This document shows, in pieces, positions 24,804-37,204 of a stretch of DNA of 64,000 nt (positions are counted from its first letter, which is position 1; the number at the start of each line of letters is the position of its first letter). Source of the DNA: Varroa destructor (taxonomy: Eukaryota; Arthropoda; Arachnida; Mesostigmata; Varroidae); NCBI RefSeq assembly GCF_002443255.2, contig NW_019211457.1:13863353-13927352 (forward strand). Direction: 5' to 3'. The position numbers were made by a program, and so were the translations under genes. The notes below the pieces were generated by a model. That model did not search any database and was not told the DNA's origin. It worked only from the letters and a program-made list of their open reading frames with translations.

Positions 24804-24828
24804 TCATCATCATCATCATCATCATCAT
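24804..24828 (+). repeat. (TCA)8 microsatellite
   Basis: About eight TCA/ATC units. On the minus strand it reads as a run of ATG codons, which produces a poly-Met stretch in a 130-codon frame (24559-24951) that starts with GTG and is not supported as a gene. Confidence 0.95.
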
Positions 24829-27800
24829 TAGCAAAATCTGGTTTTCTCTGTGACATTCGGGTATATACCAATATATAATGAAACCCTCCTGGATGTAACC
24901 TAGAAAACTAACCGTTAAGTTGAACGAGTGAGAGGATAACTTTTCGAGCACTCTAATCTCTACTTTTAGTTAGGTGAGTGAGAAATACGCTGTTTGCACT
25001 ACTTCACGATACGGTCATTTGGCGATAACCGGAGCTGGAATAGTGAATGAATCGTAGGGTTGATGGAAGTTTGCAGGGGGTAAATCACAAGATTTGTATC
25101 ATTTTGCATAGTTCTAGCAGATGGGGGCTTTTAGGTAAAAGGACCGATGGAGGGGAAAAACTGGTGAACAAGGTGAATTGGGGTTTAGATTTCAACCCAA
25201 CCCTCGTTGGTCATAGGCAGCACATTATGTTTAATTCTTAATTAGAGTTCGCAATGTGGCTATAACTTATCGAAGTTGAGATTTCGCAAGAATATTTACA
25301 GCAGACTATGACACGAACTAATTTCGACAGGAATTCGTTAATGTTATTTTGCCACAAACAGCGATGTTCTCAATGTTCGGGGGGGCGGTAGCGGAGTTAG
25401 GCCATATTTGTATTCTAGTTCCACTTCTAATGATCGTAGTGATGTACGTCGGGCACTATAGTTACTCAAATCCGGCGAAATTAACTAATATTTCGAATTA
25501 GTCTAAGTTCAAAAATAAAAAATCAGCTAAACGTTGGCAAGATATTGCGTTGCTGACCCGGACGTACTATCAGCCCCAGTGTTTGTCTCGTTTAACTGTC
25601 TGGTGCCGTATTCTCGCCGACACGACGCCGTAGATCAGCTGAAAGTACGATCCTACCTAACACATCGAATTCAAGGCACCGATGGAGAACGTTCAGACCT
25701 TGTCCAATGTTATTCGCTAGCGGCTATTCGGAGCCCAAGGTTTTAACTGGCAAGACCCTGCTATGCTAATGTATTACGAAAATATCTAAATATGTATATA
25801 AAATACAATATATATTAATGAATAACTTTTCGAATTTCCAACAGCGCATGTGGACCCGTTGACCCCTCTCAAGGCGTCGACTGTTGCCGATAGAAGCAAT
25901 AGAATATGTCGTTCACTCTTTTATATTTCACTAGTTAATGGAACAAAGAAAAATTACCAAAATGTCCAAACCTGTCTGTATAGCGGTATCCGTCTGATCC
26001 GATCTAACGCTGATGGTATTCGAGCGCATTATCCACTTTCAGTTATGTTCGTCGAAAACGATAGAAACATCCAAACAGCTAATAAACAATATCAACGTTC
26101 ACTGAGTCTTGAGACTGTTAATTCGTCCCTTGGGCAAACCACTTGAAAAACCCCAGTTCATTACAGGGTCGCCACTAATTACTGCCATCGTCGTCACTTG
26201 TATCCCAGTGTATCACATCATTTTTAAGTACAATCAACAATAACTACGTTCATCGTTACTACTACACACTGAAATTGGGTCTCAACCCATGAGCTTGGCT
26301 CCCCAATGAGCTGGTTCATTTATGAACTATCTTCTGGGATTAGGTGCGATGTCTTTTTTTAGCTACACTTTTCTAGTAAACGCTTTCGCAACGTTTCGAG
26401 ACCCGTGCAATCACTAGCAATCCCTGCTAAAACGGCCACTAAACACGACGGGAACATTTCCGTTAGACAGTAGACAAAAGTTTCAGCACCTCATTCGTAG
26501 GTTGCAGTCAGTTGGAAGGACAAGTGCTTGACGTCGTCGTCACGTTACGCGACGCAGTACCTACGCGGCCTGTCACCTAATGCATAACGACGAAAAGCTG
26601 CGTTATTTCTTTGCCCTTTCGTCTATGTAATCGACTTCCAAAGCTGTCGTATATCTTCACAGCACTCTACAGTATTGATTGAAGTTAAGTACGCAATAGT
26701 TCAGCTAATGAGGTAACTATATGTGTTGGTAAAACAGTTGGGCTGGTCTATGTTGTACATGCTGAGTCTATGGGACACAGTGTATTTGTTAGCCAACGTT
26801 CTAGGCGTTCTGAGGCATCCACATGTACGAACTACCCTAGGCTTCGTGCCCTAGGTTTCCTTCCCCCGTGCGTAAGTGGAGAGGATAGAAACGCCCTTTC
26901 CAGCAAAGGATACTTCACGGCGAGGGATGAATTCGCTGAGGTTGCCCACGGATCAGTACCATAAGAGCCATGAGCTACCTCTGTACTCTGTGAGACATTC
27001 ATCCACCCCCCTTTGACTCATGTCATTATCCCAGCTTGAAACAGTGGAGCGATATTCAGCGCAGTCTTCTTATCTTAAGTATATCTTATACATTTAATCG
27101 CTATAATGGATTTTCTCAAAAATGTTGTAACCTGTCATCTAGAAAAGCATATCTGTCGACCGGTTTCGTGGGTTATTAAAGTCGATCTGCGAGAAATGAA
27201 CTTCCTCTTGGTGGTTATTGATACGAAGCCCGGGTTTGTCTTTTGAATGCCAATGCTATTGGATATAAATTATTATTTAGTTGGTTATTTTGTACCCGGG
27301 GTATCATTTAAGAGTTTACCTTTCACAGAGTAATCGCCTTTGAATTCCTGCGGGGTAGTTCTTATGCCAAGTTAAGTAGCGAAGCTCAAATTGAAGTCAG
27401 GCCATTATTTCCCTTAAGAAAGTGAGAAGCAGGTGCATTTCAATCGTCTACTAGTATCCTTTACCCTGGTTAGCCTTATTCTACTGAGTGCTTATAGGTT
27501 TTCTATAGCACAGCAGATGCTGAAGTTTGTTTATGGTAGATGAGAATTAACAGTATGAACTTGAAACCTGAACACCAACATCGTCTACAAAGGACAATAA
27601 AAGGTCTCTACCAAAACTTAACGACTGCCCTATCATATCAACAAGAGAATACGTTTGATTAAGTCATATATAAGGAGAAGAACTTAGCTATTTGTTACTT
27701 ATCGACTATGCAACTGTCTATTACAATCGTTTTCGCTTTAATTCTCTTATCTCAGGTAAGTAATATCAATAATACAGAGCTCTAAAGAAAAAAAAACAAT

Positions 27801-28970
27801 TTGCTTATGACGGCGGCCTTGAAGACCCTCTGAAGTTAACATGCCAAAACCGGACAATGAGCGACCTGATTCACAGTTGCTTTCAATGCAATGAATTTCC
27901 GCATGTGAAAAATCTTATATTGAAATGGAGTATTTTGCCTATAAATATTGTGTTACGCTGCCATGTTCACTTAAGTTGAAGGTAATAATAAGTTGCGGTT
28001 TGACAAAATGCCGATAGTGAAACATTTTACTACGCACGGAAACCTCTGCTGTTGAAGTATCAGTTGCCAACGGTATGCCCACTTATTTACATAGTTTTTT
28101 TCTTTACGTAAAGCATGCCAGTAGATCTATGTCGTTCCAAAGGCCTCCCCTAGGCTGTTTATGCGAATTTCTTGATTTTGACATTGACGATATGAACGAC
28201 TGTGTTGATATATAGTACTGATCTACTTTTGAAGCTAAATAAAAATTATTTTAACATTACAAGTCACTTTGAAATTAATGACGGCCATAACTATCATGGC
28301 ATTGTACATTGTGGTTCTTTGTTGTCCAAAAGCTATAACGTCTTATAGCTTACGCATTAGGATTATATATCTAAGCTTGCCTATGCATATTTTCCTATAC
28401 TTGGTCATAAAATCTCTTTACCACCCATGGGGCTTTTTGAATCTACTCCGATCAAGTAGTAACCAAAGCGGCATCTCTCGGCATTACCAGCTAAAGCCTT
28501 ATATGTATGGCGGCGGAGTCTCGTTCAGTTAGTCAAATGCACATTCTAAAAACGGTCGCTCCCCATTTTCTGGTCCTTGAACAATTTCGTTTCGCTTCGC
28601 TGCGTGAACACCACTATGGGCTAAACCCAGTACTACGAATGGATCGTTTCGCGCTTGAAAAAAACACTGGTCGGACGACGGAACGAATTGCGCGCTGCCC
28701 AGAAAACGAGGTAGCTTTTGGTCAACAATCATTTGTCAGCCGGGCTGTAAAATGTAACGGACATGATTAACGTATTATACAACAGTGCAACTAATCAACT
28801 GCAGCAATGATGAACGCGACTGCTGACTGAGTGAGGCTGACCGTCGAATAGTACAGGTAGACCATCTTAGAACGTCTACGGTATATAGCACGGGCTTACT
28901 TGAGTGCGCCTAACGCTCTACGTTGTGAATTAAAGCGTTTTTTCAATACAGGTTCCTCATCTAGCTTATC

Positions 28971-29040
28971 TAATATGTGCTGCAGTGGATTAGAGCATTA
29001 CTTATAGCACCGTCTATCACTCTAGTAGGATTCGAACCAA
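28971..29040 (+). repeat. Possible tRNA-derived (SINE head-like) fragment
   Basis: TGCAGTGGATTAGAGC at 28981-28996 resembles a tRNA D-arm/A-box (pattern ..GCNNAGTGGNTAGAGC). GATTCGAACC at 29029-29038 resembles the T-loop/B-box, at a spacing compatible with a tRNA or SINE promoter. The T-stem does not pair well and no full cloverleaf could be drawn, so it is not an intact tRNA gene. The core GGATTCGAACC also gives a perfect GGTTCGAATCC B-box on the opposite strand, so orientation is uncertain. No poly(A) tail or target duplication was found. Confidence 0.3.
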
Positions 29041-29852
29041 AGACCCTCTATTTTCCTGTATAAACAGTGCAAGTGGCTTAGCGACCCCATTAAATGAGTA
29101 TCGCCACTCTTGTGAGACGAATATATAACAATTAGCAGCGATTCTGAGTGCCAACTGAGATTTTTCCCTAAAGAGACGCAATCAACCTCATCTCTATTTA
29201 AGTTTATCGCGTACCCAAAAAGATGTAGCCACATCCACGCTACGATATGTCGAGTTGATGATATACCCTAGAAGTAAATGACGTACTGCCACAAAGCAGA
29301 AACGTCTAACGCATTTTTGTATGCCGTCCCGCGTCCTCAGTTAAAATGGCGTCCTGAAAGAGGCAATCTGCCCGATGTTTCGCTTGACAGCTTGATCAGT
29401 TCCCGACACCCCGACAGACCTAACTAGCCCTCTGTCCGCAATAATATCGCGACCTTTCACTTTCTACAGTCCTGGCCGCATCGATCCTGCAAAAGGGGTG
29501 TTAGGGCTACGAAGCCGGGCCAGCGAGGTGGCTGACGAATGGTCGACTCTCTGAAGGGCTAACATCGATTGGACCGATTCGTACTTTAGCAAAAGACTAT
29601 AGAGGGTAGCCCGAGAAACAGAGATTCGAGCTTGGCGAACAAACATTCTGCCGAAATGCCCCCTCTGACCTTTGCACCACGCGCCTTACAACCCGTATTT
29701 ACTCATTGCGCTACTTATTGTCGGCCATGCCTAGTCACGATCAAAACGAGACGAGACGACGGAAGCTAACTGAGGTGCTAACAGAGGCCGTTCAAGTGCT
29801 TTCTCGAGAATTAGCCCCGCAAACAACAAGGTAGTTGCCTCCGGAGGCGCCC

Positions 29853-29869
29853 CCACCACCACCACCACC
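29853..29869 (+). repeat. (CCA)n short microsatellite
   Basis: Five to six CCA units in a locally GC-rich patch. Confidence 0.85.
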
Positions 29870-31526
29870 GCTGTTGTTGCCCCGATCTCTGTGGTGACCC
29901 CGTCAGGCGAACGTGAGATACATATTGTCTGCTTCATTCGTTTCACTGTGGATCACAGTGGAACCTGAGTAGTTGTCCGTGTGCGTATATGGGCGGCCGG
30001 GTGAGAGACCCTATGTAGCTACTGAATGTGTCATACCATTTTGAGATGGCGCAATGCTTTAAAGATATTTACGCCTCACTTAGTCTTATTTTTTCTTGAA
30101 TAAGGAAGAGGACAATCCTAGGCGGCGCAAATGGTACCGCGTATGGAAACGTGCGGGAAGCATCCTTCTTTTATTACAGGCAGGTTCCGCGAACCAAATA
30201 TGTGGATAGCAGTAACTCTTCATATAATGTAGCTACAGTATAGGGCGATCTAATAGCAGCCGATTAGCTAGCTTAGGACTATCAAAGGAATAGTATTGCA
30301 TCACTAATTTATTGTGCACCTCTTTGTGGCGCAGTTATTTCAGGCAGCTTTCCTTTCGAATTCGAGAGCTTCTTTTCGAGGCGGCATTCGATACTAGTCG
30401 AGAGTTCGTTGCGTGGACAGGATTTGATTAGAAAAATTAGGTATGAAACCATCACATATATATACATCACTTCTATCTCATATTAGTCTATAAGGCTGCA
30501 TGTTTTAAGGCTATAAATCTTAGTCATGTTTCATCTATGACCTTAGATCCTCGTCTGCATACATATGTGTATACTAATAACGCGTTGTTAGCAAAAATTA
30601 GATGCCCACTTAAATGTGCAGTTGTAGGAAAACTAGGCAACATTATCTTAAGACAGCTATTCAGAATGGCACCCTATGTCTAATGTTGTTCTAATTCAAA
30701 ACTTTGGGCTATAAGTCGCACAACGCGAGACCCCACCCGAAGACGCCACCATATTGGACTGCACACATATTGGATCTTCTTGCATAGCTTGCTCGACCAA
30801 GCGAAATCAACTAAAAGCCGTAGTACGTCTAAGCTTTATCGACGTTGACATCTGTTGACAGTCTGCTAGTTTATTCGTATGTGGTAAATCCCTAGTCCTT
30901 GTTTCTGGTAAGCGACAGGTCTACAACGAACGCACCAGCAGCAGAACCAGATTGCGACCAGCCCGAAGTCCTGTAGAGATCTGCTTTAGCAGCTACAGCC
31001 GCATTCTGTCCTTGTACAAGATATGAAACATGGACATACGAAACCCAAGATTTAGGTCACGTGGCGGACAGCAGGACGGTCGGTTGCTCGCAGCACATGA
31101 GATCCAGCCAATATCGCCAGATGCAGAGACGTACGTTATGACGGAAAGTAACTTACGATGTTCGTATTAATTACTAACCACTTTTGGGGCAAGCGTTTCC
31201 AGAATGCGACAATGCATCGGGAAAAGCAAGACATCCAGGAAACAAAGGATTTATATTCGATCTCGTTTAGCCTCGTGACTTAAAAGAATAACATTCTGAA
31301 GTTAGCGGTGTGGAAAATTAGTAAAAGCAGCAATTTAAACCAAGCTATGACTTGAAGAGATAGGTTAATATGGTTTAATAGTAAAACCTGTTTTATCGTT
31401 TGCTGCTTAGGACAGTAATATAACTGGATGTTTCTTTTCTAAGTAACACATTGTGTATGCTTATACAATAGCACGTTTTAACAGAACCTACTGCAACATT
31501 TGAGATAATTTTTACGACAGTTAACC

Positions 31527-31563
31527 TATATAACCCGGTAGGTACAACCTAGCGAGTTATATA
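31527..31563. other. Imperfect hairpin, 17-nt arms
   Basis: Arms TATATAAC (31527-31534) and GTTATATA (31556-31563) pair, with inner TAGGT (31539-31543) and ACCTA (31547-31551) closing a 3-nt ACA loop. Two mismatches lie between. Function unknown. Confidence 0.55.
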
Positions 31564-33596
31564 CTTCATCGTAAAGCCTTGATGGCGATAATGTATGGTG
31601 GTTGGTGCACACTAGGCCGTACTACATTGTAAATGAAAATGTCATCCAACGTCTAAAACCAATATCTGCTTACGGTTAAGTCAGTGAACAAACACGCGCG
31701 GTCCACTCTTTGAGCCCCAAATGATTTTAGTGGCACTATTCCCAAGTATCCCTTAAACGTTCTCTACCCTATACGGAGCGCTTTTTAATATATATAGAGT
31801 AGTATAAATAGGCGGGTCGCTTGGCTTTTTGGCGGTGACGCGGATAATAAAGTGTCTGAGCTTTGAGTTGAATAAACGAGTCTATTCACTTTAGTCCGCG
31901 CCTAGGTTTGGGGCTCTAGATTGATCTCTGCGTAAAATACTGCACACACGCGTCCTAAAGCGGAAAACGTGAGTGAGCTGGTCCAGTAGTAGTAAAGGCG
32001 TACATAGGGCGACCCAGTCAAACTTCTGCTGTGACCACTATTTTTTAAGTTTAAAATGTTAATGGAATATGTATTTAGTGAACTTTGTTGCTGTTCGCAA
32101 GTTTATTGTACTATGTAAGTGTTGTCAATTATTTAGCACTACGTAAATGTAAAGTTTGTGAAAGGGCATGAGCAAGAGAAGGTGGAGCAAGGATATGGTG
32201 GAAGAAATATGGATGAAGGCCGGAAAATGGGAACAGTACGTGTTCCTGTACATGGTTGGTTACTGATTTAGGTTGTTGCAATGATACCTAGGCAGAGAAA
32301 GAAACCGAAAATTCGTATAACAATTCAATGGGACCATAAAAGAAACGCGCTTGATTTCATCTGACAATTTGTTAACAGCAGCTAGAGTAACTTTGTAATT
32401 CAGTTAAGTTTGCTCAACAACTCTTGAGGCTGAAACAACAAGAAATAGAGACAAAAAAACGTGAATCGTAGCTGTTATTGCACAGCAAAACCCAGTACTA
32501 GGCTTCAGGCCGAGCTACGGGTAATATTCCGCTACTAAAATTCTGAAAGGTTCTATTTTTACTACGTATATAAACGGGCTGTTGTGGTAATCGATTATAA
32601 AGTTACAGTGGTCGCCTGGTGTCGTCTGTGCTAAAATAGCGAGAATGTGCGGTTTCTACATCGCATGTCCTGGCCAAGTTTCCAAGGCTGCTAAAATGTC
32701 TCAAAGGATTTTCGTATAACTTGCCTTTATTTGAATATGTAGAAGCATAGTAAAAATTCGTAGTGAATACTTCTGTATCGTACTCTGTTTTCATTCGATA
32801 TGGCCAGGCGCATGTTTGACCCAGGAACGAATGCTAATGCCAGATGCCCACTCATTGCTGGATTTAGCAAGAACACGATTAGTTTATAGATAAGAGGCCT
32901 GCGATTCTCTGCTGCTTGGATCTGGACGGCGTTAAGAAATCGATGGACTTATTTGGTCATTTGAACTAGAGTCGGTGTAGATGTAGCAAGAAAGCTGGGC
33001 ACCGTTTCGCTCGACTGGATATGCAGAGCGCTCTCGGTTTTTAATTGCATATTTAACAGCGGTTCGTATCTTTGAAAATCAGACATACGTCTAGAGCCAC
33101 TCGTTAGATGCGATCTAAGCTCCAGCCGATCTTTCGTACCGCACAATTGATGCGTCCGCTGTTCGCCGTCAAAAAATTGGCGTTTACGCAACAGATTTCG
33201 AAATTATTCCCGGTCGCTAAAATTGCGCCGCACTGAAACAGTACAACCGAGAAAATTATCGTATCGTATAAACGCATATAACTATCTATAATCAACCAAA
33301 TCAAATCAAAAGCAAATATCTATAATCGAGTGTTCGTTGTTTAATAAATTAGTGAACAATATTAGCATTTATATTTAATGGTAGGTATCCTTCGGTATAG
33401 TAAGAGATCATTTACCAAGTAAGTAACATAGATCCCAAAAAAAAAAAAAGCGGAATACCATGAAGAAAGAAATTTTATTCATGATATCCAGCTTCTAGTG
33501 TAACGATATCCATTTTACGCCAACTTAAAAGATGTAGCAGGTAACATAAGGCCAAATAGAACTTTGCAGTAAAATTTCTTGGTAAAATGACTTTAT

Positions 33597-33617
33597 ATAC
33601 ATACATACATACATACA
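33597..33617 (+). repeat. (ATAC)5 microsatellite
   Basis: Five tandem ATAC units. Confidence 0.95.
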
Positions 33618-34039
33618 ACTAGTCTTCATCATAATGAAAATCGAATATATTATCAGCATTTATTACGTGGAACGACCGACTCGATTTCCGAAGTTCTTTA
33701 TTCTCTGATCGAGTCCTGTCTTCCGATTTGCATAACAGAGCCACTTCTTTGTTATTCTTTGCAATATCCAGCTGGAAAGCAAGTAATACGGGCAATCGGA
33801 ACTCGGCCGTAGGAGGTCTGTAGAGAGACTAGTACTAGCGATTGAGACTTATGGAAATTCGCGCTTAGTACGTCTGCTACGAACGTATAGCGTGCATGTA
33901 TATATCAGAAACTCATTTAATATTTTTAGCACAACCTTCATATCTGGTGTAGGCTGAGAATGGACGTACGTTTTCGCCTACGCTGTACGTTCAAACTGAA
34001 ACTTTATCGCGCATAAGCGAAGTTTTGACATTGTTTTAG

Positions 34040-34057
34040 AAAAAAAAAAAAAAAAAA
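34040..34057 (+). repeat. A18 homopolymer
   Basis: Uninterrupted run of 18 A. A retroposed tail is possible, but no element body was recognised upstream. Confidence 0.95.
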
Positions 34058-34341
34058 GCTAGAGTTAGCGGATACGTGTGTTTGCTAGAAAAGATATAAA
34101 CAATTAAAAGATACAGGCTTTATCAGATCTGACCACTAACTGGCTTCGCTTACAGAAGGTCCGTACATGCTCATGCTAACTATACTTAACGAACAGATTA
34201 ATATGAATCATAGATTCAGATAGAATTAGAGAAATTGGTTATTTTCTCAATTGCGACATTTCAGATCAAACAGAGTAAATCAGTTTTTGACATGGTTTAT
34301 TGCTACTTTCGAACCCTAACTGCAAGGCTGTTTTGTTGAGA

Positions 34342-34363
34342 ATATATATATATATATATATAT
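34342..34363. repeat. (AT)11 microsatellite
   Basis: Alternating AT of 22 bp. Confidence 0.95.
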
Positions 34364-36736
34364 GTCCAGAAAGCTCTTCGTTTTATGCGTAGCGTATACG
34401 TAAATAGGGAACTACTATTGCCTACGATAGCTCTGTGAATTCTACAAATAGCTCAACAAAATGGCATTATTGAGAAAGTTGATAAATTATAATATTTTTT
34501 CCAATACCTAATGTGTTTTTTTCACTTTAAACATAGGCGAATACAGTTTATCGTTGAGCTATTTTTTCTTCGGTACATCTTACCGCTACCATGACTTAAA
34601 TAAATGTTGATTTCATTTTACAAACTTTCCAAGACGTCTCACCTATCTGTTACTGTACAGGATGACTGCCTGTTTCGTCTATAACTTACATCTATCGCCA
34701 ACTTAACGTGTGGGTCTGTGTACTTTGGTCAAGTATTCCGCTGCTGACGAACGCCCGTATCACCTGCATAACATATGCGATATAGATCGGTACAAGCTTG
34801 TTTTTTGCCATTATCTGGCCTTTTGGCAACAACAGCGGCAATGGCCACAATAAGCAGTTATTTGCACCGGCTGCTTCTGATTGCTGGTTTTTTTTGCCGC
34901 GTTGCCGACGTCTTATTTGTCTCTTCATTTGCGTCCTTGCCATCCGCGTCTAGAGCGCTAAGTACCCGTTTTGTCCACTGCCTGTATCCTCTCAGTTTTG
35001 TTGTTTCTCGTCACATGTGGGTATGCGCATGTGCCGGTGCGAAAACGTATCTACAGATGCGTGACGCCAGATATGCATTAACGTATCGTTCTGTTCCATG
35101 TTGCCCCACGGTTGCCCCTCGCTCACAGGCCTAGTTACGCAGTATGCGCTAAAGCGAGCACCTCCCGTCATACGACGGGCCGATTTCGACGCTATCACTC
35201 GTGTGTACCGTCATAGAGCTTGGTCGACTCACCGCGTGGGAACTCAATAGCTAGTAAAGTCCCAGTTTGGGGGTAGAGCTTGTGTTCACACTGTCGACGA
35301 GTTATTTGACAAGAGGTCTAGCTTTGTCTTCAAAAGGACAACATCGAGCGCAAGTCTGAATGGCGCGAGACGAACCGAGGTCCGGACGACGTGAAAGCGA
35401 TACGCCCCAAGCACCACGGCCCACACCACGTATGTATATATATTTAGAACCTATACAGCATTCAGCTTTTTGGACATGGGCAAGAGACCCGGGAGCCGTG
35501 TGCTTAAGGGGATTCTAAATGTTACTACAGCTGGCATGCTATGAGCACTATCCATTTTTTTGTTGTAGCAGTATTGGTGGTCGGACCTATTTGCAGTCGG
35601 GTCACCTAGGCTGGCACCTGCCTGCCTACCTGCCTTGTATTAACTGGAAATTGACAGTCGAACTGTCTCACTCGAAGCCAAAGTTATTATTGTTGCTATG
35701 TAACAGCTGCGAACTGGCTTGCTCTCGTTAATGATAATGCGATTTAAAGCGTTGGGTTTGAATAGAGACATATCAAAACTGGCAGTGTGTAGTAACAACT
35801 TACTTGTCATCTGGAGCTTCGTATTCATTGCGATATGTAGCGTCAGTACGAGCAGTAATAGTGAAGTTAATAGGTGTAACTTAACTAGATCTGATGGGTA
35901 GAGGAAAGTCGGATAAGGTGGTCACGTCGGTCATAACTTCCCGAATTTACGTTGTAAATCTTTTTCCTATGGTATGTTGTGACACCCGACAATCCTTTGT
36001 GCTACCGAGTAGAAGATAAGGCAACACCAAATAGGGTCTCCATAGCCATTAGGTAAATGTAGTGTTATTGCAGCGTAAGATGTAATGCTGTGTTATTGTG
36101 TCCATTTAAACATTTTACGTACATAATTAGCGCTAACCTGGCAAAGTCTGCATTGTCAGCTATTGGAAATGACTTCACATGAAGGCATACAAGCCTTTAA
36201 ACAGAAATTTAGAGCTGCGCGCGCTTTTTTGATTAGGTCGCATGTTCTAGTCGCTATTACTCGGCGGCGACAACCTTATGTCATGTCATACTGACGTTGA
36301 CATAAGCTGTAGCGTTGGTACACTGTTAAAGATTTTGTTGACCGCACGTTCTCGTGCGTTCTAGACGCTATGAAGCACCCCTTCAAATGCAGTCGAGTGC
36401 GATTTAGCCCTGAGTTGCCCTTCAGCGTTTGCACATATTGCTGAGTCGTCTTAAAGACAGTAGCAAAAAAGCCGGCTTGCAGTGCCCCATAAGCGCTCGG
36501 CGCAGAAAGCTATAGAAGAACGCGTGCAATTCAGAGGGATTCGAATAAACGTGCTGTATAAAGTTGCGTATAATCTACGATACCTAACGAACGCTTGTTA
36601 TCTGTCGTCACTGCCCCCTTTTAGATGGTCAAGTTGAAGAGAACAGAGTGCAGATGTTTTTGAGGTGTCAAAACACTCGGGGCCCAAGACTCGCTGGTCC
36701 GGTGAGGTAGTGACGGTCAGCGGTCCTAGAGCCGTT

Positions 36737-37204
36737 TCAGAAAATAGCGAGATAAGTAGGAGTCAAGAGACAAACCTCATGCATAATACAACGTGTGGAG
36801 GAGGAAAACATAGAACTGGGAGGTTCGGGAAAATGACCGTTGATGCCGAGGAAAAGTCCAATGGGGACAAATTCTGCTGTTAAGGGCTTCGGGTGAGTGA
36901 AGGAGGGGCGGGGGTGTAGTTTTAGAGTAGCGGATTCGGAAGGTGTGTAATTTAAGCTGCAGAGCACGGTGCTGTTACGCACAAGGGCGTTGCATGTTGA
37001 TGTAAGTGCATACGCTCCACGAACCGGCATCTGCGTCATGTTGACGGAATTATAAGGGAAATCATCTATTATTTTGGCTATTGGCTTTTTTGTGAATGGT
37101 AAAGAAGAACGAAAAACAATGTGGAAACTCATTAAATCACTAAAGAAACTTGAAATCACTATGCATATTATTGCTAGGAAGAAACCAAAAAAATTACCAC
37201 ACAT
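36737..37204 (-). CDS. Hypothetical secreted protein ORF (155 codons)
   Basis: Minus-strand frame from a true ATG at 37204, with A at -3, to a stop at 36737. Residues 1-22 look like a signal peptide: MCGNFFGFFLAIICIVISSF. The remainder is polar, has four cysteines (an even number), several NxS/T sequons (for example NMT, NST and NYT) and a Pro-rich middle, but no recognised domain. Codons are unremarkable, and a frame this long is borderline for chance in 64 kb at this composition. No neighbouring gene or splice site adds support. Confidence 0.25.
   Translation of the reverse strand: MCGNFFGFFLAIICIVISSFFSDLMSFHIVFRSSLPFTKKPIAKIIDDFPYNSVNMTQMPVRGAYALTSTCNALVRNSTVLCSLNYTPSESATLKLHPRPSFTHPKPLTAEFVPIGLFLGINGHFPEPPSSMFSSSTRCIMHEVCLLTPTYLAIF

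Larger units (their letters stand above)
16882..28970. other. Gene-poor AT-rich stretch, about 12 kb
   Basis: Read on both strands; no recognisable domain, tRNA or transposon gene. Overlapping minus-strand frames at 18764-19194 lie in a locally GC-richer patch and include a Cys-containing stretch, but they have no start, splice or family support. Microsatellites within are listed separately. It also holds T-rich tracts at 20913-20944. Confidence 0.5.
29041..33596. other. Gene-poor stretch, about 4.5 kb
   Basis: No supported gene. It contains a (CCA)n run (29853-29869), an imperfect hairpin (31527-31563) and a run of 13 A near 33437-33449. Frames up to 80 codons lack any feature. Confidence 0.5.

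Noticed and set aside
24559..24951. 130-codon minus-strand frame with poly-Met
   Set aside because: Starts with GTG, the poly-Met comes from a TCA microsatellite, and there is no domain.
34692..35198. Frames of 68-119 codons on both strands
   Set aside because: Overlap each other with equal quality in a GC-richer patch; no domain, splice or conservation evidence is available.
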